DNA of 64,000 nt, taken from assembly GCA_037349315.1 (NCBI GenBank), contig JBAIAC010000161.1:662501-726500 (forward strand). The letters run 5' to 3'. Origin of the DNA: Chelydra serpentina (lineage: Eukaryota > Chordata > Testudines > Chelydridae). Position numbers and translations under genes: made by a program. The notes below the pieces were generated by a model. That model ran no database searches and was not told the DNA's origin. It was given only the letters and a program-made list of their open reading frames with translations. Below are positions 1 through 11,241 of the stretch, one piece after another (within the stretch, counting starts at the first letter, position 1; each line of letters starts with the position of its first letter).

Positions 1-107
1 CTTGATTCAAAGCCTGCTGAATCCAGTAGAAGTCTTTGTTAAAATTAATAGGCTTTGGATCAGGCCTTTGATACTTACAGGTTTTCAGGTGCTATAATAC
101 TTGGAGA

Positions 108-628
108 GTGACAATCCTATGTTAGTGACCTCATCTGAAATACTGTATGCAATTCTGGTCTCCCATGTTTAAAAAAGATGAATTCAAACTGGAATAGATG
201 CAGAGAAGGGCTACTAGGCTGATCTGAGGAGTGGAAACCCTACCTTATGGGAGGAGACTCAAAGAGCTTGGCTTGTTTAGCCTAACCAAACGAAGGATGA
301 GGGGAGATCTGATTGCTCCCTATAAATACATCAGAGGGATAAATACTAGGGAGGGAGAGGACAAGAACAAGAAGCAATGGTCTCAAGTTGCAGTGGGGGA
401 GGTCTAGGTTGGATATTAGGAAACACTATTTCACTAGGAGGGTGGTGAAGCACTGGAATGGGTTACCTAGAAAGGTGGTGGAATCTCCATCCTTAGACGT
501 TTTTAAGATCAGGCTTGACAAAGCCCTGGCTGGAATGATTTAGTTGGGGATTGGTCCTGCTTTGAGAAGGGATTGGACTAGATGACCTCCTGAGGTCTCT
601 TCCAACCCTAATATTCTATGATTCTATG
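108..628 (+). mobile_element. CR1 LINE, 3' end fragment
   Basis: This is a 5'-truncated CR1 non-LTR retrotransposon. It contains the C-terminal part of the reverse-transcriptase ORF in decayed form: reading + strand, phrases corresponding to the CR1 C-terminus ([14 protein letters not shown], then a KALAGMI-like end) are visible around 440-540. The 3' UTR follows, with the 'ggattggactagatgacctcctgaggtc' type tail, and it ends in the CR1 hallmark of short direct repeats of attctatg at 613-628. Several indels break the frame, so it is inactive. Confidence 0.9.
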
Positions 629-639
629 GTTTATTTAAG

Positions 640-1011
640 TTAACTGTCAATGTGGACACAAGAACAAATGGTTATAAACTGGCCATCGACAAGTTTAGGC
701 TCAAAATTAGATGAAGGTTTCTAACCATCAGAGGAGTGAAATTGTGGAACAGCCTTCCAAGGGAGCAGTGGCTTCAAGACTGAGCTTGATAGGTTTATGG
801 AGAGGATGGTATGATGGGACTGCTACAATGGCATGTGGCCAGTCAGTGACTGCCAGTAGCAAATATTGCCAGTGTCTTGTGATGGGACGCTAGATGGGGA
901 GGGCTCCAAGTTACTACAGATGAGGGTGATGTTCTGAGGCCTGAAATGTGCAGGAAGTCAGACTAGATGATCACCATGATGCCTTCTGACCTTAAAATCT
1001 GTGAGTGGTAG
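640..1011 (+). mobile_element. CR1-related LINE, 3' UTR fragment of a second subfamily
   Basis: The segment has the shape of a CR1-clade 3' end but a different subfamily from its neighbour: a 'gtggaacagcc' type coding remnant near 744, and a terminal 'gactagatgatcaccatgatgccttctgacctta' block at 962-996. No open frame of useful length remains; the 60-codon frame inside it is chance. The subfamily name would need a repeat library. Confidence 0.65.
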
Positions 1012-1720
1012 AAGTTCCTATATGCTGTGCTAGAGTAGAGGTAGTTCAGTCATGTCTCAGTGATGCATGTTCCTGTGATCTGTTTATAACAAGAATCATA
1101 AAGCTTTGTTTCTCTGCAGAGGTTCCTAGGTTCTGTTCATGGTTATTTGGTCTTGTCTCTGTGCTGGAGATGCCTGGATGAAGTGACTGTTCTTCAGCGT
1201 GCATAATGAGTGTTCTCAGCTATAAGGATCTCTCAGATTACTTTAGATGAGTGGATCACAATAGCTTCAGTGCCACTGAAATTTAGAGGGAAAGAAAGGG
1301 ACTATAGCATAATGCTGTTCTGGTCCAATATATGCAATTAGACTGGCTGAAGTGAGAGAAATGAGTAGGTTGGCATGTGGCTGGTATTTACTGCAGAGTT
1401 TCAGTGTACAAAAAGTGGGATGGTAGGGAAAGGTGGGGTGGTTAAATAAAGCATTTTAATCCGTTTGGGAAGTAGCACCAGGGTATCCTCCTCCACTAAT
1501 TCTGCAGAGGCAGGAGAAAGGCGAGGCCCACACACTGTGGAGAACCGGGGAACCCCTAACCGTTACAGCATTTGCCCAGTGGTGTTTGGATGGTAATCGC
1601 GGGACTTCGGTACTCCTTTGGTATGTTACTGTCAACTGTGCATGAGCATTCTGCAGGGACCAGTAAGGGAAAAGAGTAAACTTGAACTGTGTAGCAGAGA
1701 TTCTGGTGCCACTAATGAAT
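1012..1720. other. No recognised feature
   Basis: Unique-looking, AT-rich non-coding sequence. I see no conserved coding frame, no splice-like exon and no recognisable repeat. Confidence 0.5.
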
Positions 1721-1728
1721 TTCTAGGG

Positions 1729-2239
1729 CAGGGGTCAGCAACCTTTCAGAAGTGGTGTGCCGAGTCTTCATTTATTCACTCTAATTTAAGGCTTCGCGTG
1801 CCAGTAATACATTTTAATGTTTTTAGAAGGTCTCTTTCTATAAATCTTTAATATATAACTAAACTATTGTTGTATATAAAGTAAATAAGGGTTTTAAGAT
1901 GTTTAAGAAGCTTCATTTAAAATTAAATTAAAATGCAGAGGCCCCTGGAACGGTGGCCAGGACCTAGGCAGTATGAGTGCCACTGAAAATCAGTTTGTGT
2001 GCCGCCTTCGGCATAATATATGGAGATATGCCTATCTCATAGAACTGGAAGGACCTTGAAAGGTCATCGAGTCCAGTCCCCTGCCTTCACTAGCAGGACC
2101 AAGTACTGTCCCCTGACAGATTTTTGCCCCAGATCCCTAAATGGCCCCCTCAAGGATTGAACTCACAACCCCGATGCTCCAACCACTGAGCTATCCCTCC
2201 TGCCCCTATGGCATGCGTGCCATAGGTTGCCTACCCCTG
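1729..2239. mobile_element. Non-autonomous hAT transposon with 8-bp TSD
   Basis: The element starts cagggGTcaGCAACCT and its other end reads, on the reverse strand, CAGGGGTAGGCAACCT, giving imperfect terminal inverted repeats. It is bounded by an exact 8-bp target duplication, ttctaggg, at 1721-1728 and 2240-2247, which is the hAT hallmark. The body is AT-rich with no transposase frame. A SINE is inserted near its right end (2019-2207), so it is older than that SINE. Confidence 0.9.
2019..2207 (-). mobile_element. tRNA-derived SINE nested in the hAT element
   Basis: On the minus strand a tRNA-like head with Pol III A box (tagctcagtggttggagca) and B box (gttcaatcc) is followed by a CR1-derived tail ending near 2019. 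The tail differs from the other SINEs in this window (caggggactggactcgatgacc type), so it is probably a different subfamily. It splits the 3' arm of the hAT element. Confidence 0.85.
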
Positions 2240-2247
2240 TTCTAGGG

Positions 2248-2890
2248 GATGGGGAATGGTGGCAGGAGCAGGGTTCTTTTGACAAATCCCAACACCACCA
2301 TGTGAATAAACTGTACAGAGTCTGTGATGGTGGAGGAGGGGCAGAATGACCCATCAGGTCTCCTTTCCGGGCTAAAATAAGTTTGTGATTCCATAAATAC
2401 TTTTGCCCTACATTCATAGGTAAGAAAGTGTGTGTTTTCAATGAGACAGGGAATAAAACTGTCATTAGTGGAGTGCTGTGTACCTAATCATGTGTGGTAC
2501 ATCAGTGGAAGAGCAGCAGCAGGAAGAGAAATGTTCTCCTTACAGTTTTGGTGGTGATGATTCTAGAGCTAGGTAGATAATCTTCCGTTATGACCCCATT
2601 CTCTTCATTGACTCCAAAGGCCAAGGGGACTAGGGGAAGCGAGGGGTTAGAGGGAACATATTTTTCATGTCCCATCAAAAGTCCAGGGTTAAAGGAAAGC
2701 TGCTGTGGAAATTAAGAGCTGTCCTAAATCACTATATTTAATCATAAGGAGGAAACAGTCATCGTGGCACTGTGCTGCAGAGTACAGCTGGATTGCCAAT
2801 GCAGAATCCATTTGACGAATGGGGAAGAAGAGGCTTTACAAGTTGTTATTTCTGTTTTGTCTTTACTGATTTGTCAGTGGACCACTGTTG
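2248..2890. other. No recognised feature
   Basis: Non-coding stretch. A 100-codon minus-strand frame at 2163-2465 overlaps the SINE and hAT ends and has no recognisable content. Nothing else is supported. Confidence 0.5.
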
Positions 2891-2898
2891 ATCTAGGC

Positions 2899-3219
2899 CA
2901 GGGATCTCAAACTCAAATTACCACGAGGGCCACATGAGAACTAGTAAATTGGCCCGAGGGCCACATCACTGAAACCTTTTCATACGATGGTACAAAAGTA
3001 TAGTCAAAAATGAAAAAAATGAAGAGTAATATAGTATTCTATTAAAAGTCACTGTATTAACTTTTAAAAAACTGTCATGCAAAGAGGAGTTTTAATAAAA
3101 TATAAACACTCAGTAATGTGTGGAGCTTGCCTGCCAGTGCAGTTGGTGCCTATGGCGGGCCGCAGGAAATAACTCCACGGGCCGCATGTGGCCCGTGAGC
3201 CGCGTGTTTGAGACCCCTG
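2899..3219. mobile_element. Non-autonomous hAT transposon (second family)
   Basis: Ends are cagggatctcaaac on the left and, reverse-complemented, CAGGGGTCTCAAAC on the right. Flanking octamers atctaggc (2891-2898) and atctaggt (3220-3227) form a 7/8 target duplication. The inner arms are GC-rich (ggcccgagggccac; cgggccgcatgtggcccg) around an AT-rich core. There is no coding capacity. Confidence 0.88.
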
Positions 3220-3443
3220 ATCTAGGTTTTGCCTATGCTAAACCCCTGTTCTGTTGTTTTGGTTAACAGTGATTTAATCTATTCTACACGTGTTCTGCAG
3301 GGGGGAAACCTAGACCAACAGCACTGCACAGTTACACTGTGACTAGCTGAAAACCGAATACATAATGCCAAAAACTTATTTTACAGCAACTTTGGCAGTC
3401 CTTGCTTTCTTGTGCTTTCCAGTGGGATTGCCTGGCTCTTGAA

Positions 3444-3762
3444 ATCTTTCTTGAAATGCGGTGCCCAGAACTGGACACAATACTCCAGTTGAGGCCTAAT
3501 CAGCGCAGAGTAGAGCGGAAGAATGACTTCTCGTGTCTTGCTCACAACACACCTGTTAATGCAGCCCAGAATCAAGTTTGCTTTTTTTGCAACAGCATTG
3601 ACTCATATTTAGCTTGTGGTCCACTATAACCCCTAGATCCCTTTCTGCCGTACTCCTTCCTAGACAGTCTCCTCCCATTCTGTATGTGTGAAACTGATTG
3701 TTCCTACCTAAGTGGAGCACTTTGCATTTGTCCTTATTAAACTTCATCCTGTTTACCTCTGA
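3444..3762 (-). repeat. Near-identical duplicate of an internal CR1 segment
   Basis: These 319 bases match 4244-4562 at a constant offset of 800 with one difference that I found (t versus c in gaggcctaa[t/c]cagcgc). The copy covers the middle of the CR1 reverse-transcriptase region on the minus strand. It stops inside the ORF at both ends, so it is not an ordinary 5'-truncated LINE insertion. It abuts the 3' end of the CR1 at about 3768. Confidence 0.9.
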
Positions 3763-3856
3763 ATCTATTCATAGATTCATCGATTCTAGGGCTGGAAGGG
3801 ACCTCGAGAGGTCATCGAGTCCAGCCCCCTGCCCTCATGGCAGGACCAAATACTGT

Positions 3857-5152
3857 CTAGACTATCCCTGATAGACATTTATCTAACCTACTCTTAAATA
3901 TCTCCAGAAATGGAGATTCCACAACCTCCCTGGGCAGTTTATTCCAGTGTTTAACCACCCTGACAATTAGGAACTTTTTCCTAATGTCTAACCTAAACCT
4001 CCCTTGCTGCAGTTTAAGCCCATTGCTTCTTGTTCTATCCTCAGAGGCTAAGATGAACAAGTTTTCTCCCTCCTCCTTATGACACCCTTTTAGATACCTG
4101 AAGACTGCTATCATGTCCCCTCTCAGTCTTCTCTTTTCCAAACTAAACAAACCCAATTCCTTCAGCCTTTCTTCATAGGTCATGTTCTCTAGACCCTTAA
4201 TCATTCTTGTTGCTCTTCTCTGGACCCTCTCCAATTTCTCTACATCTTTCTTGAAATGCGGTGCCCAGAACTGGACACAATACTCCAGTTGAGGCCTAAC
4301 CAGCGCAGAGTAGAGCGGAAGAATGACTTCTCGTGTCTTGCTCACAACACACCTGTTAATGCAGCCCAGAATCAAGTTTGCTTTTTTTGCAACAGCATTG
4401 ACTCATATTTAGCTTGTGGTCCACTATAACCCCTAGATCCCTTTCTGCCGTACTCCTTCCTAGACAGTCTCCTCCCATTCTGTATGTGTGAAACTGATTG
4501 TTCCTACCTAAGTGGAGCACTTTGCATTTGTCCTTATTAAACTTCATCCTGTTTACCTCTGACCATTTCTCCAATTTGTCCAGATCATTTTGAATTATGA
4601 CCCTGTCCTCCAAAGCAGTTGCAATCCCTCCCAGTTTGGTATCATCTGCAAACTTAATAAGCGTACTTTCTATGCCAATATCCAAGTCGTTGATGAAGCT
4701 GGTCCCAAAACAGACCCTTGCGGAACCCCACTCGTTATACCTTTCCAGCAGGATTGGGAACCATTAATAACTACTCTCTGAGTATGGTTATCCAGCCAGT
4801 TGCGCACCCACCTTATAGTAGCCCCATCTAAGTTGTATTTCCCTAGTTTATTGATAAGAATATCATGCAAGACTGTATCAAATGCCTTACTAAAGTCTAG
4901 GTATACCACATCCACCGCTTCTTCCCTATCCACAAGACTCGTTATCCTATCAAAGAAAGCTATCAGATTGGTTTGACATGATTTGTTCTTTACAAATCCA
5001 TGCTGGCTATTCCCTATCACCTTACCATCTTCCAATTGTTTGCAGATGATTTCCTTAATTACTTGCTCCATTATTTTCCCTGGCACAGAAGTTAAACTAA
5101 CTGGTCTGTAGTTTCCTGGGTTGTTTGTATTTCCCTTTTTATAGATGGGCAC
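3857..5152 (-). pseudogene. CR1 reverse transcriptase (ORF2 C-terminal part), frameshifted
   Basis: Three overlapping minus-strand frames together give the CR1 reverse transcriptase: 5152-4670 with RT motifs NYRPVSLT, YLDFSKAFDTV and SGVPQGSVLGP; 4685-4356 with the catalytic FADD box at 4652-4641; and 4375-3857 with the LINE C-terminal region ([26 protein letters not shown]). The protein copies its own RNA at nicked target DNA in an active element. One frame change lies between the LGP box and FADD (about 4670-4690). Another lies at the run of seven A/T near 4380-4390. Assignment to CR1 is firm; the copy is inactive. Confidence 0.9.
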
Positions 5153-5701
5153 TATATTTGCCCTTTTCCAGTCTTCTGGAATCTCTCTTGTCTCCCATGA
5201 TTTACCAAAGATAATAGCTAGAGGCTCAGATACCTCCTCTATTAGCTCCTTGAGTATTCTAGGATGGATTTCATCAGGTCCTGGTGACTTGCAGGCATCT
5301 AACTTATCTAAGGCCTGGTCTACACTAGGAGTTTATGTCGAATTTAGCAGCGTTAAATCGAATTAACCCTGCACCCGTCCACACAACAAAGCTATTTATT
5401 TTGACATAAAGGGCTCTTTAAATCGATTTCTGTACTCCTCTCCGACGAGGGGAGTAGCGCTAAAATCGACATGGCCATGTCGAATTAGGGTTAGTGTGGA
5501 CGGAATTCGATGCTAATAGCTCCGGGAGCTATCCCACAGTGCACCACTCTCTGGACACTCTGGACAGCAATCCGAGCTCGGATGCTCTGCCCAGCCACAT
5601 AGGAAAAGACCCAGGAACATTTGAATTCCTTTTCCTGTTTGGCCAGTTTGAATTTCATTTCCTGTTTGGACATCGTGGCGAGCTCAGCAGGACTGGTAAC
5701 G

Positions 5702-7942
5702 ATGCAGAGCTCTCCAGCAGAGGTGACCATGCAATCCCAGAATCGAAAGAGGGCTCCAGCATGGACTGATCGGGAAGTGTTGGATCTGATCGCTGTATGG
5801 GGAGACGAGTCCGTGCTTTCAGAGCTGCGATCTAAAAAACGGAATGCGAAGATCTATGAGAAGATCTCCAAGGCCACGACAGACAGAGGATACAGCCGGG
5901 ATGCAACGCAATGCCGCGTGAAAATCAAGGAGCTGAGACAAGCGTACCAGAAGACCAAAGAGTCCAACGGGCGCTCTGGGTCTCAGCCCCAGACATGCCG
6001 TTTCTACGCTGCACTGCATGCTATCCTAGGTGGGCTGCCACCACTACCCCACCCCTGTCCGTGGACTCCGACGATGGGGTATTCTCAATGGTCGCTTCCT
6101 CTGAGGTTTTCGCGGACGGGGAAGATGATGAAGGAGATGAGGAGGACAAGGCAGTCGATAGCACTTTGAACGCTGATTTCCCCGACAGCCAGGATCTCTT
6201 CATTACCCCGACGGAGATCACCTACCAACCCTCCCAAGGCGGTAACCCGGACCATGAATCAGGAGAAGGATCAGTAGGTGAGTGTTCAAAACATATCTTT
6301 TCAATAGAATAGATATGGGAGGGATAGCTCAGTGGTTTGAGCATTGGCCTGCTAAACCCAGGGTTGTGAGTTCAATCCTTGAGGGGGCCATTTGGGGATA
6401 TGGGGCAAAAATTGGGGATTGGTCCTGCTTTGAGCAGGGGGTTGGACTGGCTGACCTCCTGGGGTCCCTTCCAACCCTGATATTCTATGGTATTTTAGCA
6501 ATGGGTTTTTAATGAGTAATTTGACCTAGGCGCTTTAGCTGCATTCGTGGACAGTGCAGCTACTGGAAAAGTCTGTTAACATGTGTGGGGATAGAGCAGA
6601 AATCCTCCTGGGACATCTCCATGAAGCTCTCCTGGAGGTACTGTGAAAGCCTTTGCAGAAGGTTTCTGGGGAGAGCGTCCTCCATGGTAGGAAACTTTAC
6701 CAGGCCAGTAGCAGGTATTCCGGTATCATTGCCTGACAAAGCATGGCGGCATATGGCCCTGGTGTTTGCTGGCATTCACGCAGCATACGGTCTTTCTCTG
6801 TCTGCGTAATCCTCATCGGAGTGATATCAGTCATGGTGACCTGGTTGGAATTAGGTGAATTTTATTACGGGGACTGTTTTCCTGTTCCTTGAAAAAAATC
6901 TAACAAGCGGTTTCCAGCCACGTGGTGGGGGTGGGGAGGCGGACTGTTCATGCTGAGCGGTTTGCCGGCAGCTTGCAGGGATCATTCCTGAGACCAGCCA
7001 CGCGGTGAGGTGAAGGCTAAACCGACCATCCCAGAGAACGGGATGGCTGGGGTTACTGTGGTTTCTGCCGCTGCACGTTAACACGCACAGTGCCGCAGTA
7101 ACTGGGCAACTGTAGGAGCTCTGCTTGGAACGGGAAAGGAGGGCGCTGCTGTAAAGTAAGCTTTCAGCAGCCAGAAGTCTACGGCTTACCATGTCCGCCT
7201 GCTAGCCGAATTCCATTGCCCGGCCCCGCTTGTGTGATCTGCACACCAAGACCCCAGGCACTCAATATAAAGATTAAAAATGCGACCTTGTACTGAAAGC
7301 AAATGTGATAGGTAGTGTGCATGGTCTTGTTCACCGGGAAAGACTATATTCATTGTTCTGGAAAATGTATCTTTCTAAAGAATTCATTCCCTTTTTTTCC
7401 ATCCCACAGCTGCGAGTGTCTCTCGGGTTTCCCCGACATCTCCCTCCCAAAGGCTGACACAGATAAGGCGGCGAAAGAAACGAACACGGGACGAGATGTT
7501 CTCCGAACTCATGCAGTGCTCCAGCACTGAGGCAGCACAGCAGAGTGAGTGGAGAGAGACCATTTCGCAATACAAGCGATCAGCCAGCGAATGGGAGGAG
7601 AGGTGGGACGCCCATGAGAACAGGACGGAAGCTCGTGAGGACAGAAGGGACGCTCGAGATGAGAGGTGGTGGCAGGAAGACCAGCGGGTGACTGAGGCGC
7701 TGCTTGGGCTAATGCGGGAGCAAACGGACACGCTCCGGCGTCTGGTAGATGTTCTGCAGGGCCGGAGGCAGGAGGACAGAGCCCCGCTGCAGCAGATCTC
7801 TAACCGCCCTCCCCCGCCCCCAAGTCCCATAGCCCCCTCACCCAGAGTCCCAAAAAGGAGCGGTGACAGGCTCCGTGGAAACAACCAGTCCACCCCTGCG
7901 GACTGCTCAAGTAGCAGAAGGCTGTCATTCCCCAAGTTTTGA
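5702..7942 (+). pseudogene. Harbinger Myb/SANT-like DNA-binding protein, two exons, one frameshift
   Basis: This is the accessory gene of the Harbinger element. In the family the Myb-like protein binds the element ends and helps bring the transposase to DNA. Exon 1 begins at the ATG at 5702. It encodes a trihelix/Myb-like domain (AWTDREVLDLIAVWGDE, then KIYEKISKATTDRGYSRD and QCRVKIKELRQAYQKTKE), followed by an acidic segment (FADGEDDEGDEEDKAVD). The frame shifts by one base near 6034-6038 in a run of G. A GTGAGT donor follows 6277. The acceptor (polypyrimidine tract then cacag) ends at 7409, so the intron is phase 1. Exon 2 encodes a basic stretch (IRRRKKRTRDEMFSELM), a long Glu/Arg-rich probable coiled coil, and a Pro-rich tail ending at 7942. 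Related open frames exist as host-like genes in turtle annotation, but here the flanking TIRs make transposon origin plain. Confidence 0.85.
6317..6490 (+). mobile_element. tRNA-derived turtle SINE in the Harbinger intron
   Basis: Head gggagggatagctcagtggt carries the A box and gttcaatcc the B box. The tail ggattggtcctgctttgagcagggggttggactggctgacctcc is the CR1-like 3' end, finishing with tattctatgg. It lies wholly within the intron of the Myb-like gene, so it need not have harmed that gene. Confidence 0.92.
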
Positions 7943-8216
7943 AGCGTCCTTTCCTTCCCTCCACCCGCACCCCACCCTAGCCTCCGTCCCAGTTCCCTCC
8001 CTTTACTGAAAAATCCTTAATAAAAAATATGGTTTTGTTGAACAATGTTGCCTTTATTTTCTTTTTAAAGGAAGGTGTGTTTGAAGGGGGGGAAGGGGGT
8101 TGGTAATTGGATAGGATAGGCAATATTAACAGGGGAAAGAAACGGGGGCAGGTTCACCTCATGTTTAAACAAACGTAAGAGTCACTGGTTACCCTGGTCA
8201 GTCTGGAAGCTAGTTT

Positions 8217-9454
8217 TCAAAACTTCCCGGATGCGCAGCACGTCCCGCTGGGCTCTTCTAATTGCCGGGTGTCTGGCTGTGCGTAATCAGCGGCCAGGCG
8301 ATTTGCCTCAACCTCCCACCCCGCCATAAACGTCTCCCCCTTGCTCTCACAGAGATTGTGGAGCACACAGCAAGCTGCAATAACAATGGGGATATTTGTT
8401 TCGCTGAGATCTGAGCAAGTCAGTAAGCTTCTCCAGCGCCCCTTCAAACATCCGAAAGCACACTCCACCACCATTCTGCACTTGCTCAGCCTGTAGTTGA
8501 AGAGCTTCTTTTTACTGTCCAGGGTGCCTGTGTATGGCTTCATGAGCCAGGGCATTAGCGGGTAGGCTGGGTCCCTGAGGATCACTATAGGCATCTCCAC
8601 ATCACCAACAGTTATTTTCTGGTCCGGAAAGTAAATACCCTCCTGCAGCCGTCTAAACAGACCAGAGTTCCTGACAACGCGAGCGTCATGAACCTTTCCC
8701 GGCCATCCGACGTTGATGTTGGTGAAACGTCCCTTATGATCCACGAGTGCTTGCAGCACCATTGAAAAGTAGCCCTTTCGGTTAATGTACTGGCTGGCCT
8801 GGTGCTCCGGTCCCAGGATAGGGAGGTGCGTTCCGTCTATAGCCCCACCGCAGTTTGGGAATCCCATCGCAGCGAAGCCATCTACTATCACCTGCACATT
8901 TCCCAGGGTCACTACCTTTGACAGCAGCAGCTCAACGATTGCGTTGGCTACTTGCATCACAGCAACCCCCACTGTAGATTTTCCCACTCCAAACTGATTC
9001 GCGACTGACCGGTAGCTGTCAGGCGTTGCAAGCTTCCACAGGGCTATGGCCACTCGCTCTGGACTGTCAGGGCTGCTCGCATCCTGGTGTCCTTGCGTTT
9101 CAGGGCAGGGGACAGCAACTCACAGATTTCAAGGAAAGTGCTCTTACGCATTCGAAAGTTTCGCAGCCACTGGGATTCATCCCAGACCTGCAGCACTATG
9201 TGGTCCCACCAGTCTGTGCATGTTTCCCGGGCCCAGAATCGTCGTTCCACTGCATCAACATGACCCACTGACACCGTGATGTCCATGTTGCGGGGTCCTG
9301 TGCTTTGAGAGAGATCTGTGTCATCGTCACTGTCCTCACCACGCTGCCGTAGCCTCCTCGCCCGATTTCCCAACATCTGCCTCTGAATAAAGTGGACGAT
9401 AAAGCGCGAGGTGTTGACAACGGCCATAACTGCTGCGATCGCAGCGGGCTCCAT
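8217..9454 (-). pseudogene. Harbinger DDE transposase (HARBI1-like), one frameshift
   Basis: The transposase cuts and rejoins the element ends. The start is the ATG at 9454 (MEPAAIAAVMAVV). The N-terminal part contains the conserved WDESQWLRNFRMRKSTF region. The DDE_Tnp_4 catalytic core follows, with first Asp in CGGAIDGTHLPI, second Asp in WPGKVHDARVV, an RDPAYPLMPWL segment where the family usually has GD-AYPL, and the Glu in CRMVVECAFGCLKGRWR. The C-terminus keeps AACCVLHNLCE. Frames 9454-9044 and 9053-8217 are joined by a one-base shift near 9058-9065 (VQ then RV-AIALWK). Length and domain order are normal for Harbinger. Apart from this shift the protein looks complete. Confidence 0.92.
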
Positions 9455-9892
9455 GCTCGCGGTGCTATGCAGTCCGCGCTGTCAATCTAGGGAAAAGGGC
9501 GCGAAATGATTGCCTGCCGCCGCTTTCACGGAGGGAGGGGGGGAGTGAGGGTTGAATGACGACAGTTACCCAAAACCACCCGCAACACATTTTTTGCCCC
9601 ATCAGGCATTGGGTGCTTGACCCAGAATTCCACTGGGCAGCGGGGACTGCGGGAACTGTGGGATAGCTACCCACAGTGCACTGTTTGGAATGTCAACGCT
9701 TCCCTCGTTACTGTGGAGTCATAAAGTCGAATTACTGTGCTTAGTGTGGACACACACGTTGGACTTTGTAATATCGGTTTCAAAAAATCGGTTTAAGTAA
9801 AATCAAACTACTATCGTAGTGTAGACATACCCTAAGTGATTTTTAACTTGTTCTTTTTTTATTTTATCTTCTAAACCTTCCCCCTTCCCATT

Positions 9893-10066
9893 AGAATCAT
9901 AGAATATCAGGGTTGGAAGGGACCTTAGGAGGTCATCTAGTCCAACCCCCTGCTCAAAGCAGGACCGATCCCCAATTTTTGCCCCAGATCCCTAAATGGC
10001 CCCTTCAAGGATTGAACTCACAACCCTAGGTTTAGCAGGCCAATGCTCAAACCACTGAGCTATCCT
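9893..10066 (-). mobile_element. tRNA-derived turtle SINE inside the CR1
   Basis: Minus-strand SINE: CR1-like tail on the left (agaatcatagaatatcagggttgg), then a unique middle (ccaatttttgccccagatcc), then B box complement ggattgaac and A box complement accactgagcta on the right. It interrupts the CR1 between its endonuclease and reverse-transcriptase regions. Confidence 0.92.
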
Positions 10067-11241
10067 AGGCATTCCTTCAGACTTCTCGGTGAAGAGCGAA
10101 ACAAAGAAGTCATTTCCAAGTTTCCTGTTACTGTTTCTCCCTCCTCACTGAGTAGTGGGCCTACCCTGTCCTTGATCTTCCTCTTGCTTCTAATGTATTG
10201 ATAAAAAGTTTTCTTGTTTCCCTTTATTCCTGTAGCTAGTTTGAGCTCATTTTGTGCCTTTGCCTTTCTAATCTTGCCCCTGCATTCCCATGTTGTTTGC
10301 CTATATTCCTCCTTTGTAATTTGTCCTAGTTTCCATTTTTTATATGACTCCTTTTTATTTTTCTCGTGGTTTTTATAGATCTCGTGGTTAAGCCAAGGTG
10401 GTCTTTTGCCACATTTTCTATCTTTCCTACCCAGTTTAATAGTTTGCTTTTGGGCCCTTAATAGTGTCCCTTTGAAATACTGCCAGCTCTCCTCAGTTGT
10501 TTTTCCCCTCAGTCTTGATTCCCATGGGACCTTACCTATCAGCTCTCTGAGCTTACCAAAATCCGCTTTCCTGAAATCCACTGTCTCTATTTTGCTGTAC
10601 TCCCTTCTACCCTTCCTTAGAATTGTGAACTCTATGATTTCATGATCACTTTCACTCAAGCTGCCTTCTACTTTCAAGTTCTCAACGAGTTCCTCCCTAT
10701 TTGTTAAAATCAAATCTAGAACAGCTTCCCCCCTAGTAGCTGTCTCAACCTTCTGAAATAAAAAGTTGTCTGGAATGCAGTCCAAGAACTTATTGGATAG
10801 TCTGTGCCCCGCTGTGTTGTTTTCCCAACATATATCTGGATAGTTGAAGTCCCCCATCACCACCAAATCTTGGGCTTTGGATGATTTTGTTAGTTGTTTA
10901 AAAAAAGCCTCATCCACCTCTTCCACCTGGTTAGGTGGCCTGTAGTAGACTCCTAGCATGACATCACCATTGTTTTTTACCCCTTTTAGCCTAACCCAGA
11001 GACTCTCAACACTTCCGTCCCCTATGTCCATCTCCACCTCAGTCCAAGTGTGTACATTTTTAATATATAAGGCAACACCTCCTCCCTTTCCCCCCTGTCT
11101 GGCCTTCCTAAGCAAGCTGTACCCATCCATACCAACATTCCAATCATGTGTATTATCCCACCAAGTTTTGGTGATGCCAACAATGTCATAGTTGAATTTA
11201 TTTATTAGCACTTCCAGTTCTTCCTGCTTATTACCCATACT
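10067..11241 (-). pseudogene. CR1 ORF2 apurinic-like endonuclease region
   Basis: A long minus-strand frame (start 11238, 392 codons, running into the SINE at its 3' end) encodes the EEP-fold endonuclease that nicks target DNA in CR1. Visible motifs are [46 protein letters not shown] and ESDHEIIEF; the last is near the catalytic SDH box. A Lys/Arg-rich linker follows ([13 protein letters not shown] onwards). The upstream half of the domain is lost because the LINE is truncated near 11274. The frame is open but cannot continue to the polymerase because of the two insertions. Confidence 0.92.

Larger units (their letters stand above)
5312..9832. mobile_element. PIF/Harbinger DNA transposon, 4.5 kb, two genes
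   Basis: The element is bounded by TAA target duplications (5309-5311 and 9833-9835), the TWA-type 3-bp target known for Harbinger. Its ends are GGcctGGTCTACACTA and, reverse-complemented, GGGtatGTCTACACTA. Inside are two convergent genes, as in animal Harbingers: a Myb/SANT-like DNA-binding protein on the plus strand (5702-7942) and a DDE transposase on the minus strand (9454-8217). Both have a single one-base frameshift and otherwise well-kept domains, so this copy is relatively young. It sits inside a CR1 LINE and carries a SINE in the intron of its Myb-like gene. Confidence 0.93.
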
